Origin: CAYGFH01 sp964430295
GTDB lineage: Bacteria > Patescibacteriota > Microgenomatia > UBA10105 > UBA927
NCBI GenBank assembly: GCA_964430295.1
Contig: CAYSEV010000003.1
Span: 16,791 to 80,790, forward strand
Direction of reading: 5' to 3'
DNA length: 64,000 nucleotides
The notes under the pieces: generated by a model
Seen by the model: only the letters and a program-made list of their open reading frames with translations
What the model was told of the DNA's origin: nothing
Database searches by the model: none
Shown: positions 27,342-36,089 of the stretch, in pieces
Layout: every line of letters starts with the position of its first letter
Numbering within the stretch: position 1 is the stretch's first letter
Translations under genes and position numbers: made by a program

Positions 27342-28105
27342 ATCCAGTCATCAAAGTTTTTACTTTCTTGTATAAAGATGTAAATACCAAGTGCAAACAT
27401 AATGCCAATAACAATACAATTAGAGACAATCATCAGTGGTCCCGGCAACGCCGTACCTACGAATGCATGTTGAAGTAATTGAATTATTGAGGTGAGCGGA
27501 TTCAGTCGCCAGAGCCATATATATTTTGATGGCATTTGTGTAAGCGGGTATACAATAGGACTGGCATAAAACCAGACGATCAATAGAGCTGAAACAAAAA
27601 AATTAATATCCCTATAACGTGTATTGAGTGCAGATGTAAGTAAGCTTATCCCTGATGTAAATATACATAAGAGTACAATGGCAATCACGCTATATGGGAG
27701 TGAGTACAGTGTCATTGTTCCAATCGTTATTGTTGAAATAACAAACAACGCTAAGGCAGCAAGAAAATGTATCAAATTAGACATGATGATAGAGAGTGGT
27801 ATGACTGCTCTTGGAAATGACGCTTTCTTAATAAGTGATCGTTCGTATACGATTGACGGTGTTGATTTGGATAATGAAAGTGAAAAAAAGTTCCATACAA
27901 GAAGTCCAATAAAAAGAAAATAGTTATAGTTTTTAATTGGTTCTTTGATAAATAATGGGAAAATGAATCCAATTATCAGCATTTGTAACAATGGATTTGC
28001 AACAATCCATACAAAACCGAAAACTGTATTTTTATATCTCGATTGCAATTCTGTTTCCGTTAATCTTGCAAGCAATTCAATAAATAGCTTCGTATCTCTA
28101 TTCAT
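27338..28105 (-). CDS. ABC-2 type polysaccharide export permease, Wzm/TagG type
   Basis: About 255 residues with six predicted membrane helices. The short N-terminal amphipathic helix (ELLARLTETELQSRYKNT) followed by GFVWIVANPLLQML is characteristic of Wzm/TagG/KpsM permeases. The frame extends to 28237, but that would overlap the aminotransferase gene and add residues unlike the family; ATG 28105 gives the normal length. It pairs with the ATPase encoded directly downstream with ATGA overlap. Confidence 0.9.
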   Translation of the reverse strand: MNRDTKLFIELLARLTETELQSRYKNTVFGFVWIVANPLLQMLIIGFIFPLFIKEPIKNYNYFLFIGLLVWNFFSLSLSKSTPSIVYERSLIKKASFPRAVIPLSIIMSNLIHFLAALALFVISTITIGTMTLYSLPYSVIAIVLLCIFTSGISLLTSALNTRYRDINFFVSALLIVWFYASPIVYPLTQMPSKYIWLWRLNPLTSIIQLLQHAFVGTALPGPLMIVSNCIVIGIMFALGIYIFIQESKNFDDWI

Positions 28106-28178
28106 GGGTGTTATTATAGCCTTTATATTTGTTTTAGGTAATCCCTTTAGGAAGGTTATTTCAATACATATAGAATTT

Positions 28179-29027
28179 CTATGAACTATCATCCTCAAAT
28201 TTCCCCTTGCATACCTCCAGAAATGCATGATATGCATGCATTAATTTTTTCAACTCATCAGGTACAGAAACAAATTTGAAATTATTTATTTGAGCGATAG
28301 GAATAATATTAGAACTTGTGCTTGTTAAAAATGCGCCATCATAGTCAGAAATCTTGTCGAGAGGGATTGTTTGTTCTGACGTTTCAAAACCATGCTTTTT
28401 TGCTATAAACAATACTGTTTGCCTTGTAACTCCCTCGAGCACATATTTTGCCGGTGGCGTCAATATTTTATTATTTTTTAATGCAAAAAAATTTGTCCTC
28501 GATCCCTCCAGAATACTATCATTTGAATCTGTAAAAAGCACGTCATAATCTCCCCTCTTTCTAGCTGCTGTAAAGTACAAATAGCTTTGAAGCATATTCA
28601 GAGACTTTGCATTAGGGAGAAATCGTGTATATCTGACTGTATTTACGGATGCTCCATTGGTATACAATTTCCTATCCGGAAACAATGGCGCTAACGGCAA
28701 AATATATATATTTGCGCTGTTATGCTTAACGTCTCCTATAAGTAAAATTTTAATATTAAAACTGGGCTGACAAGAGATTGTCTTTTCAATAAGAGAGCGT
28801 AGGAATGCTGAGATATCTTCCTGAGTGAACGTATGCGTTAATCCGAGAATTTCAGTTGATTTGAATAATCTTTGTATATGTTGTTCTTCAAAATATATAA
28901 TACCGTTACGCACTTTTAGTGTCTCGTATACTCCAAATCCATATTGATATTCAATACTATCGATTGGAATAGTAGCATTCGCTATAGGTTCTAGCTGTCC
29001 ATTTTTTGAAAAATATGGAAATATCAT
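28179..29027 (-). CDS. Class IV aminotransferase (BCAT/D-amino acid transaminase/ADC lyase family)
   Basis: 282 residues. EYQYGFGVYETLKVRNG is the fold-type IV N-terminal motif; SLNMLQSYLYF follows the PLP lysine (in PNAKSLN), and ILEGSRTNFF plus the terminal GAFLTSTSSNI are PLP phosphate-binding signatures. It could be a branched-chain or D-amino acid aminotransferase or an aminodeoxychorismate lyase-like protein; the sequence alone does not separate these. It leads the minus-strand exporter operon, supporting an amino-acid supply role for the locus. Confidence 0.85.
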   Translation of the reverse strand: MIFPYFSKNGQLEPIANATIPIDSIEYQYGFGVYETLKVRNGIIYFEEQHIQRLFKSTEILGLTHTFTQEDISAFLRSLIEKTISCQPSFNIKILLIGDVKHNSANIYILPLAPLFPDRKLYTNGASVNTVRYTRFLPNAKSLNMLQSYLYFTAARKRGDYDVLFTDSNDSILEGSRTNFFALKNNKILTPPAKYVLEGVTRQTVLFIAKKHGFETSEQTIPLDKISDYDGAFLTSTSSNIIPIAQINNFKFVSVPDELKKLMHAYHAFLEVCKGKFEDDSS

Positions 29028-29116
29028 AATATATACGATTAAAGTGTTCTATTAATACACGGTTGTTTTATGCATCTGCCTCGAAGATTGTAATACATAA
29101 TGATAATATACGATAT

Positions 29117-29728
29117 ATGTCTTTTATATACGGCGTAAGTATTCTCGCGTTGATTATATTATCACTTCCCCTTCTCATTTTAATTGTAATTCTTGGTTTT
29201 ATATTCAATGGAAAGCCTATATTGTTTAAACAATTGAGAGTTGGGAAGGATGGCAATATATTTACAATTTACAAATTTAGAACAATGGTAAACGATAGTG
29301 AAAAACAAAAAATGGATCTCATACGGTATAACGAAGCTGATGGACCCGTATTCAAAATTAAGAATGATCCACGTTATACACAAATCGGAAAATTTTTAGC
29401 ACATACTGGATTAGACGAATTACCACAACTTTGGAATGTTTTAAAAGGTGATATGGCTCTTATAGGCCCACGTCCGCTACCGGTAGATGAAGCAAAACGG
29501 CTTAAACCCTGGCAAAAAAAACGCCTTGGTATTAAACCCGGTATTATTTCCCCATGGATATTGCAGGGATATCACACGATGAGTTTTGATGCGTGGATGA
29601 GAAGTGATATTGCATACACCTCTGAGAAGTCATTTCTTTATGATGTTCGGTTGGCAATATCCGTTATATATTTGCTTCTCCGATTATTTATAAAAGAAAT
29701 TTTCACATTGTATAGAAAACGTATATAG
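29117..29728 (+). CDS. Initiating sugar transferase (polyprenyl-phosphate glycosyl-1-phosphate transferase)
   Basis: 203 residues from ATG 29117; an upstream TTG (29063) would add 18 residues without family similarity. One hydrophobic membrane-reentrant helix (about 5-30) is followed by FKQLRVGKDGNIFTIYKFRTM, TGLDELPQLWNVLKGDMALIGPRPLP and a terminal amphipathic region. These are the signatures of the WcaJ/WbaP/PglC catalytic domain, including the Asp-Glu pair in LDELPQ. It transfers a sugar-1-phosphate from a UDP-sugar to undecaprenyl phosphate, starting the glycan built by the upstream locus. It lacks the extra N-terminal helices of long WbaP forms. Confidence 0.92.
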   Translation: MSFIYGVSILALIILSLPLLILIVILGFIFNGKPILFKQLRVGKDGNIFTIYKFRTMVNDSEKQKMDLIRYNEADGPVFKIKNDPRYTQIGKFLAHTGLDELPQLWNVLKGDMALIGPRPLPVDEAKRLKPWQKKRLGIKPGIISPWILQGYHTMSFDAWMRSDIAYTSEKSFLYDVRLAISVIYLLLRLFIKEIFTLYRKRI

Positions 29729-29772
29729 TCTAGGCTTGAAGAGCAACTTGTCTTCCATATAATATAGTATTT

Positions 29773-29799
29773 ACACCACAACTCAATTTGTTGTTGTGT
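29773..29799. other. Hairpin in the 188-base gap before 29917
   Basis: ACACCACAAC at 29773-29782 pairs with GTTGTTGTGT at 29790-29799 over ten positions with one mismatch and a 7-base loop. No T-tract follows, so it is not a convincing intrinsic terminator. The rest of the gap holds only the promoter of the next gene. Confidence 0.4.
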
Positions 29800-29878
29800 A
29801 GATTACAACGTTATTATATATAATTTGGATTGTCCTATCAGCCTAAATGAATTCTAAATAGTAATTCGTTAGAAAATA

Positions 29879-29907
29879 TTGACAAATCGGAAGGTAATTG
29901 ATACTAT
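29879..29907 (+). promoter_or_regulatory. Sigma70-type promoter of the 29917 gene
   Basis: TTGACA (29879-29884) and TACTAT (29902-29907) are separated by exactly 17 bases. The expected start site is about 29914, only 2-3 bases before the ATG at 29917, with no room for a Shine-Dalgarno; the transcript is probably leaderless or nearly so. Confidence 0.75.
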
Positions 29908-29916
29908 AGGTTTAAT

Positions 29917-32697
29917 ATGACTAATGTTGAAGCGTTAGAGCTTTCGGGAAAACAGTCGTCAAATGAAGAGATATTACAGCACCTCCATGATTTTGGTGTA
30001 ACACTTTCTTCCGATAGAGACATACTTGCAGCCCAATTATCTGTTGCCTTCGATGCTATTCCACAAGGAGAATTATCTGAGATGGCGGTCCTTAATTGGG
30101 AAAAACAAGATGAACGATTTAGTCAGCTGTTGGCCTCAATTTCACCGGATGATCAGAAAATACGTGATGTCTGTGCCAGAACACCACACGCCGGTCCTCT
30201 TGGCAATATCTTGAGAACTCTTGAAAATCCTCTCCATGCTTCACCATCAAATAAAAAAAATGCTGAGCTATTGCTGGAAGAAGCACGCCTCCTGTCGGTG
30301 TTAAACGGTACTCATAAGAGTATGGATGATTATATCTCTCAGGGAACTCGCGTAGTAACTATCAAAGCACAGCTAAATGATGTCAGAAAGGCACATGAGC
30401 TTATCACAACAAGAAATGGATATAAGCTGACAACACAAGAAGCAATAGCAGAGGCACGAGCCGTTCGTGAAAACCCTCTTTTGCCAGCTGCACGATTTGT
30501 GAAGAAAGAATATAGAAAAGCGACTGATGGTGTCACGGGTGTTATATACGAACACCGCACGAAAGTAGAGTTAAGCCGTAAGAAAAAAGAAGCCAGCAGA
30601 GCTCGCATGCGTGAATATTCTCAATACGTTGACGCATTGGCTGCCAACATGCGATTTGATAAAGGAGAAAAGACTGCAGAACGACTCCTTGATGCAAGTT
30701 CATTTGATTTGCCTTCATGGGTGAAACATGTCCAACTTGATCAATCTGTCGGACCTATACGATCCGATATATCAACACGAATAGGACATGTTCTGACACT
30801 TTCGTCAACTGCAAAACTTCCTTCTGATATTGATAAGGCGCGTACACCAGCTGAAGCATTGCAGATGCTTGCAATTTCACAAGCAAAGGTTTTGTTTCTG
30901 GAAAAAAATGCTCCAGACTATGTCACGATGCCTGGGTTCGCTGCGAAGCGAAATATATGGTTTTTTGAGCGTGAAGCTAAGAGAATTTTGGACCAAGGTC
31001 TCGATAAACGAAGAAGTACGGCTTGGTTGAAAACTGCTGAGTTAACTGTTGCGTTTAGCGTTATTGCCACAGCATGCGCTCCAAAAACATCACCAACAAT
31101 TGTTGTTGAAAGGACACCTCCTGCCGGTTTAACGGCAGAGCCTCCTTCATCTGGTACACCCAAAACAGAAGCACCACAAGTTACCTCTCCTGAGGTAACT
31201 GTAATTAAATCTGAGTCCGGCTTGAACAAAACAAAAGTACTGACCACTTTAAATTCAGAGTCGTATAAAAAGCTTACGGCAGAAGACAAGAAGGCAGCAC
31301 CAAATCTCGTACAGTTATTTGATGCACTGAAGGCTAAATTTGCCGAGGAAAAAACATCAATGAGTCCTGAAGATATTCAGGTCTTGTACCTGAGAATTTT
31401 TCAGGCAAAAACTGACAAGAATGAAGCGTTTGATTGGGAGGTTGCGATTGTTCCGCTCGAGAGTCCCGAAGGGACAAAACCCGGATTTCAATACGCAAAA
31501 GTTGCATTTATCGACGCGGATGGAAATGTTGTCACACACAATGTGGTTATAAATGACAATGAACTCATAGACAAACAAACCGCCGAAGCAACTGCAACAG
31601 CAGATGTGACTGAATTTGCTACAGCACCCGCACCAAAGCCTGCGACACAAAAAGATACGTTTACAGCTCAGACTATGCGTGTTGTGGATGGTCCACATAA
31701 AGGACAACTGTTATTTGCCGTTACTACACTTGAGGATGGGACGTTGTTGTATCTCTATCTGGACCCAACTGATGTGACCAAAACGCTTACACTGGAAAGT
31801 AAACAACAAAGCAAACTGGCCGAGGTTTGGGAGTCGTTAGGTGTTACAACAGCGGAAGCAGCAGGAATAATTGAAAAGCCTGCCTTAGTATTGCCTGATA
31901 AAAAAACAGAGTTAGGATATACGAAAGACATGATGGGAAATTATGTAAAAGTGGAAAATGGATTCACATACATATGGGATGAAGAACGTGAGGCGGGATA
32001 TAGGCAATATTTCAGTGGGTATATACTAGACTTTCGTCCAGAAATCAATTTGCCTGATTCTAAGGGTAAAAACACGTGGAATGATGGTTTTTTGACGGAA
32101 GCATATGTCGATGGTGCATTTCTTGGTGAACAGGAATTGCCTTCTGCTATTCGTCCAGAAAATTTAGATCCTACAGGGAAAATAAATGTCACAGATTTCT
32201 TCCAAACTTTAATGATGCAACATATGGTGGATAGAGGAATAATAAAAAGTGTTTCTGATTTTGAAACTGCAAAATTTTGGTTGACACACGATTATCATAT
32301 TGATTTTACGACAGGGAATGGAGCTGAAAAACAAAGCTTTGGTATTTGGGATGGCAGCAAGATAATTGTTCACATTCGCGCAGACGCTGAGGAATTAAAA
32401 GCAAATATGGAAACCAATGGGTTTTCTGAAGCCAAGTCGTATACAGTATATGGTGAGGAAAATAGCTATATGGTTAAGTTGTGGACGAAAAACGGTAATT
32501 TATATGTAGATATCGCGCCAACACTGCCGGCATCAAAGTGGACCAATATGCAAATTACAGAGATGATTATGTTTTGGGTTGCCGTATTTGATCAGGGACC
32601 AGATTTGAGCGCTCCGCAGTCTGGAGAAATGCTCAACAAAATCGTGTTAAATAACAAAGGGCAATTGACGCTAATAGAGTTTACTCCAAGGAAATAA
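29917..32697 (+). CDS. Large protein of unknown function with an internal membrane/lipobox-like segment
   Basis: 926 residues; no family recognised. Residues 1-380 are charged and helix-rich with no signal peptide. Near residues 372-388 a short hydrophobic run ends in IATAC followed by a Pro/Thr/Glu-rich linker, resembling a lipoprotein signal peptide placed in the middle of the chain; the remaining 500 or so residues are a soluble acidic domain ending in a beta-rich region. The internal run may instead be a membrane helix separating cytoplasmic and external halves. A TTG codon just before the run could be an internal start, but I see no proof. The gene has its own consensus promoter and opens a three-gene unit of exported proteins. 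Confidence 0.6.
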   Translation: MTNVEALELSGKQSSNEEILQHLHDFGVTLSSDRDILAAQLSVAFDAIPQGELSEMAVLNWEKQDERFSQLLASISPDDQKIRDVCARTPHAGPLGNILRTLENPLHASPSNKKNAELLLEEARLLSVLNGTHKSMDDYISQGTRVVTIKAQLNDVRKAHELITTRNGYKLTTQEAIAEARAVRENPLLPAARFVKKEYRKATDGVTGVIYEHRTKVELSRKKKEASRARMREYSQYVDALAANMRFDKGEKTAERLLDASSFDLPSWVKHVQLDQSVGPIRSDISTRIGHVLTLSSTAKLPSDIDKARTPAEALQMLAISQAKVLFLEKNAPDYVTMPGFAAKRNIWFFEREAKRILDQGLDKRRSTAWLKTAELTVAFSVIATACAPKTSPTIVVERTPPAGLTAEPPSSGTPKTEAPQVTSPEVTVIKSESGLNKTKVLTTLNSESYKKLTAEDKKAAPNLVQLFDALKAKFAEEKTSMSPEDIQVLYLRIFQAKTDKNEAFDWEVAIVPLESPEGTKPGFQYAKVAFIDADGNVVTHNVVINDNELIDKQTAEATATADVTEFATAPAPKPATQKDTFTAQTMRVVDGPHKGQLLFAVTTLEDGTLLYLYLDPTDVTKTLTLESKQQSKLAEVWESLGVTTAEAAGIIEKPALVLPDKKTELGYTKDMMGNYVKVENGFTYIWDEEREAGYRQYFSGYILDFRPEINLPDSKGKNTWNDGFLTEAYVDGAFLGEQELPSAIRPENLDPTGKINVTDFFQTLMMQHMVDRGIIKSVSDFETAKFWLTHDYHIDFTTGNGAEKQSFGIWDGSKIIVHIRADAEELKANMETNGFSEAKSYTVYGEENSYMVKLWTKNGNLYVDIAPTLPASKWTNMQITEMIMFWVAVFDQGPDLSAPQSGEMLNKIVLNNKGQLTLIEFTPRK

Positions 32698-32746
32698 CGT
32701 CTCTCCTCTACTTGTAATTTCTTGTTTTTTCTACTACGCTTGAGGT

Positions 32747-33388
32747 ATGGCGTTTCGGAAAATTTGGATAGTATTGATACTTGTAACAATCATAGCAGTA
32801 CCCCTTATTTTTGCCTTCATTGTACCGCATATGGATGATTTGGTGCACACGGCCTCAATGCTTAAGGCATCTAAACGAAGAGTGGGATCAAACTACAAGA
32901 TTGTAAACACGATCCCGAACTATACCATTGAGCTAAAGGATACAGCGTATTTGGACTATATAACAGGACAATTGACTATTTTTTCACCTAATGGCGTTAT
33001 TGATGTGGCAGCTAATTCAGGTCACCGTGAGGTTAAAAAGCGATATACGGTAACAGATCTTCGCATTGAATTCGTATCTAAACTGGATAGATATATATTA
33101 GGATTGTCAGGAAATGAGACCTTTTCAAGTTGGGGTACATATGCTGTAGAAGGAAATGTGTTGGTGGTAAAAATTGCACTGAATTTTAATGATAGTATGT
33201 TATCTTCTTCACCGACTGCCCCTGAAGAGGTCTTTCTTGACACCTTGTATCAGACGCTATATTTTGCCCATGGTGTCACATACGGAGTTGATTTTACTGA
33301 GGGATTTGAAAAAAACAAAAAAGACATGCTTAATTTTTTACGCACGGGTATATTTGCCTGGCCGGTTAAAATCTCAAGGAACTCATGA
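32747..33388 (+). CDS. Single-pass membrane protein of unknown function
   Basis: 213 residues. A basic N-terminus is followed by a hydrophobic helix (WIVLILVTIIAVPLIFAF, about residues 6-26), then an extracytoplasmic domain. The C-terminal half of that domain resembles, in general pattern, the end of the preceding 926-residue protein: both place a short W/F-rich segment before a region ending in LYFAHG or FWVAVFDQGP, so a distant relation is possible but unproven. It overlaps the next gene by ATGA. Confidence 0.55.
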   Translation: MAFRKIWIVLILVTIIAVPLIFAFIVPHMDDLVHTASMLKASKRRVGSNYKIVNTIPNYTIELKDTAYLDYITGQLTIFSPNGVIDVAANSGHREVKKRYTVTDLRIEFVSKLDRYILGLSGNETFSSWGTYAVEGNVLVVKIALNFNDSMLSSSPTAPEEVFLDTLYQTLYFAHGVTYGVDFTEGFEKNKKDMLNFLRTGIFAWPVKISRNS

Positions 33389-35103
33389 AATACGTTTTCT
33401 ATAAAATTTTTATACTGTTTTTTGCTTTATTTTTGTACGTAAATAGTACTGTCCCCGTATATGCTAATGGGATTTGCAGCGGGCCTCCATATGATTCTGC
33501 ATGCGTCATGCAAAATGTTCCATATTTGCAAGATGTATATCAAGATCAGGGAGTGCCACCGTACGTAGTTCGCGTCTTAGTTGGAAGAATATGGGTAAAT
33601 AGAACAGTATGTACAATCCCTCAATCAGGTGGCGGATCATGTCAATGTTGCACTGATGCGGGTGGATGTTATCTGGATTGTCCCGGAACTAATAATAATA
33701 ATAATAATAACGGCACGCCTGAGCCAACATTGCCTCCGGGGCGCACTCCAACGCCAACCAACACGCCTGCCCCAACTCCCGCATGTCAAAAAATGTATTA
33801 TTGTAATACAAGTACCTATACGTGCAGTCAAACAGGATCACAATACGATACGACGATCCCGTACCCGCTCTGTGGAAGTGCCTCCCCTACCTGTGCAGCC
33901 AATCTTGCTACATATTTACCGGGACAAACAACGGGTACCTGTTTTGACTCATTGGCTGCATGTCAATTTAGCTGCGTTGCGCCTCCGGGTACCGTGCGGA
34001 TGCGTGCTGTGGTGGTCCCTTCTGGTACAAACACATGTGCAGCTGTGACATCAAGTACAAGCTATGCATCTGTAGATGTGTCCCTTTTCCCTGACGGCAC
34101 GACGAAAACAACAGCATCTGATGGAACTTATACAAGCGCAAGATGGACGAATTCAGATCCGGGTACAAAATCGTTTATCGATACACCTCCTGCAGATTAT
34201 GTTCTTGCACTTGCCTGTTACAACACAACATCGCAGCCTGCATACTCGTCGGGATATACGGCTACACTTCCATCTGCTGAAACGCTCACCTGGCAACTTG
34301 GGTACACGGCTGGAGTCGGGTGGTTCCAGGCTCAGGGCGGAGACGTATATGCCGCTACTCAACTTCGATCATACATACCATCATCTGCCGTTGGCGGAAG
34401 ATATTTTGATAAAGATGGCAATACCGGAGGTACTCCGGGTATTGTGACATTTGGCACAAGTGCGGATTTTGATAATACATCAGGGACAGGATACGGATAC
34501 GTATCAACAAAAAATTGGCTGGTCAAAGAAACCCAATCCGCAACAGATTATTATGCAGTCATGTATCATAGGTTTGGTTCCCCTACAACGGCAGATTATC
34601 CGGGTGGCACAACATTTACATCCAAGCCTGCATCGAGGACTGAACCGTACTATGTAAATGGTGATCTGATCGTTGATACAAATCAATGGAGCGTTGGAAA
34701 TGGAGAAACAATCACTGTTCTGGTAAACGGGAGTCTGACAATAAATAAAAAAATTAACATAACAGGAACGGGATTTGTCGCTTTTATCGTAAACGGAGAT
34801 ATTACTATAGGTTCAGGTGTCGGTACAACTTCAACCTCTTCAACACCTGTTCTGGAGGGAATCTATATTACCTCACCCTCAGGAACATTTAGGACAGGAA
34901 GTTCTACGAGTGCAGCAGCACGACGGTTTGTAGGCAAAGGAACATTCGTGGCAGGAACATTTGCGCTTGAGCGTGACTTAGATGCCGATGGACATAATAT
35001 TGATTATGCTGCAGATTTGTTTATTTATAATCCGGAACTCATGCTTCGAATGCCGGATAAAATGAAAGATTTGCCGGTAAGCTGGCAAGAAGTAGCGCCG
35101 TAA
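33385..35103 (+). CDS. Secreted Cys/Pro/Thr-rich protein with beta-repeat C-terminus
   Basis: 572 residues with a signal peptide (residues 1-28; FALFLYVNSTVPVYANG). It has paired cysteines at about 30-110, a run of seven asparagines, and a Pro/Thr linker (PTPTNTPAPTP) before a second Cys-rich block with CxxxxxxC spacing. The C-terminal 350 residues contain a region of alternating short strands (YYVNGDLIVD, TVLVNGSLTI, AFIVNGDITI) that suggests a right-handed beta-helix or polymer-forming surface protein. It was not assigned to a named family. AAGGA lies before its ATG, which overlaps the preceding stop. It is likely cell-surface or secreted. Confidence 0.65.
   Translation: MKYVFYKIFILFFALFLYVNSTVPVYANGICSGPPYDSACVMQNVPYLQDVYQDQGVPPYVVRVLVGRIWVNRTVCTIPQSGGGSCQCCTDAGGCYLDCPGTNNNNNNNGTPEPTLPPGRTPTPTNTPAPTPACQKMYYCNTSTYTCSQTGSQYDTTIPYPLCGSASPTCAANLATYLPGQTTGTCFDSLAACQFSCVAPPGTVRMRAVVVPSGTNTCAAVTSSTSYASVDVSLFPDGTTKTTASDGTYTSARWTNSDPGTKSFIDTPPADYVLALACYNTTSQPAYSSGYTATLPSAETLTWQLGYTAGVGWFQAQGGDVYAATQLRSYIPSSAVGGRYFDKDGNTGGTPGIVTFGTSADFDNTSGTGYGYVSTKNWLVKETQSATDYYAVMYHRFGSPTTADYPGGTTFTSKPASRTEPYYVNGDLIVDTNQWSVGNGETITVLVNGSLTINKKINITGTGFVAFIVNGDITIGSGVGTTSTSSTPVLEGIYITSPSGTFRTGSSTSAAARRFVGKGTFVAGTFALERDLDADGHNIDYAADLFIYNPELMLRMPDKMKDLPVSWQEVAP
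33691..33711 (+). repeat. AAT trinucleotide repeat (seven units) coding poly-Asn
   Basis: Seven consecutive AAT/AAC codons inside the secreted protein gene encode a poly-asparagine tract between a Cys-rich domain and a Pro/Thr linker. It is a short microsatellite that could vary in length without frameshift. Confidence 0.85.
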
Positions 35104-35135
35104 TACGTGAAGTTCTGGCTGCAATGCCTGTTGTA

Positions 35136-35144
35136 TGATATAAT
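35136..35144 (+). promoter_or_regulatory. Extended -10 promoter of rpmH
   Basis: TGATATAAT is an extended -10 element (TGn plus a perfect TATAAT at 35139-35144). Six bases separate it from the rpmH ATG at 35151, placing the start site on the start codon; no Shine-Dalgarno is present. No good -35 hexamer is seen at 17 bases. Confidence 0.65.
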
Positions 35145-35150
35145 TCTTAT

Positions 35151-35288
35151 ATGGTTAAACGAACATATCAGCCAAAAAAAGGAAAGCGCGTGCGAACTCA
35201 TGGGTTTCGCGAGCGAATGAAAACGGCAGGCGGACGCAAAGTCTTGAAACGACGACGATCTATAGGTCGAGCGAAGTTGACTGTGTAA
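35151..35288 (+). CDS. rpmH: 50S ribosomal protein L34
   Basis: A 45-residue, strongly basic protein that begins MVKRTYQPKKGKRVRTHGF and continues RERMKTAGGRKVLKRRR, the L34 signature. L34 binds domain III of 23S rRNA in the large subunit. The gene stands directly before rnpA, yidD, yidC and jag, the conserved order found beside the replication origin in many bacteria. The expected dnaA is not in the window. Transcription appears to start at the ATG. Confidence 0.95.
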   Translation: MVKRTYQPKKGKRVRTHGFRERMKTAGGRKVLKRRRSIGRAKLTV

Positions 35289-35350
35289 TAATCAATACAC
35301 GATTAGCAGATATATTGTACGCTTCTCGTATTGTCGGTTATTAGTTTATT

Positions 35351-35713
35351 ATGCTTCCCCATAAATATCGGCTTCCCCCATACTCTATTCGTGATGTTAT
35401 GCGCCGCGGTCGACGTATAGTCCGAAATGGAATAACTATGCTTTTTTTGCACCGAACAACTCACCTACCTCAAGAGCAAATTTTGCAGTTTCGAGTTGCT
35501 GTTATTACCTCTGCCAACATTGATACGCGAGCGGTTATCCGAAACAGAATGCGACGGGTTATGCATGAATCTATCGCACATATACTGCCGAACATATCCA
35601 ATACGACTGATTGTGTTGTCATCGGATCAAAGAGTCTCATAGGGTTATCTCAATCTGAGGTTGAAATTCGGCTGGATGATATTTTTAGGTATGCCGGACT
35701 CACACACAAATAA
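35351..35713 (+). CDS. rnpA: Ribonuclease P protein component
   Basis: 120 residues. FRVAVIT followed by AVIRNRMRRVMHE holds the RNR motif that contacts the RNase P RNA and precursor tRNA leader. The protein assists the catalytic RNA in 5' maturation of tRNAs. Position between rpmH and yidD is the canonical one. The N-terminus (LPPYSIRDVMRRGRR) aligns with the usual start of RnpA. Confidence 0.93.
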   Translation: MLPHKYRLPPYSIRDVMRRGRRIVRNGITMLFLHRTTHLPQEQILQFRVAVITSANIDTRAVIRNRMRRVMHESIAHILPNISNTTDCVVIGSKSLIGLSQSEVEIRLDDIFRYAGLTHK

Positions 35714-35721
35714 CACGTACT

Positions 35722-36039
35722 ATGAAAAAGCTTCATAATACTCCAGCTATAAAACGGATTTCGTATGCACGGGTTGTCCCATTGTTTATCATTCGATTTT
35801 ATCAGCGATTTCTGTCTTTTGACACGGGATACGTCGGAAGGCTTATTCCAATAGGTAAAACATGTCGCTTTACGCCAACGTGTAGTGAGTATACATATCA
35901 GGCTATTGAACGCTATGGTATACTATACGGATCTCGGTTAGGTATACAACGAATACTTCGTTGTCATCCTTGGAATCCCGGAGGATGGGATCCCGTACCG
36001 GAAAATAATCCAATAACTAATAAACGAATAATCCAATAG
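35722..36039 (+). CDS. yidD: Membrane protein insertion efficiency factor YidD
   Basis: 105 residues. IIRFYQRFLS, CRFTPTCSEYTYQAIERYG, GIQRILRCHPWNPGGWDPVP are the diagnostic YidD motifs with the three conserved cysteines. It aids YidC-dependent insertion of membrane proteins, on the cytoplasmic face. A 14-base sequence just upstream and covering the start is repeated before the DUF4012 gene (see findings). The gene is 8 bases from rnpA and about 50 bases before yidC. Confidence 0.95.
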   Translation: MKKLHNTPAIKRISYARVVPLFIIRFYQRFLSFDTGYVGRLIPIGKTCRFTPTCSEYTYQAIERYGILYGSRLGIQRILRCHPWNPGGWDPVPENNPITNKRIIQ

Positions 36040-36089
36040 ATGGTTTGGAATACTCTGGTATTAGATTGTTGGGGTATTGAAATAGATAT

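Noticed and set aside
29063..29116. TTG start for the initiating sugar transferase
   Set aside because: No ATG and no family-like residues in this stretch; ATG 29117 is adequate.
30918..31289. 123-residue frame antisense to the 926-residue protein gene
   Set aside because: Opposite to a continuous coding frame with its own consensus promoter; no start signal.
33629..34048. 139-residue frame inside the secreted protein gene
   Set aside because: Overlaps in another frame with low-complexity Arg/Ile-rich content; shadow of the real gene.
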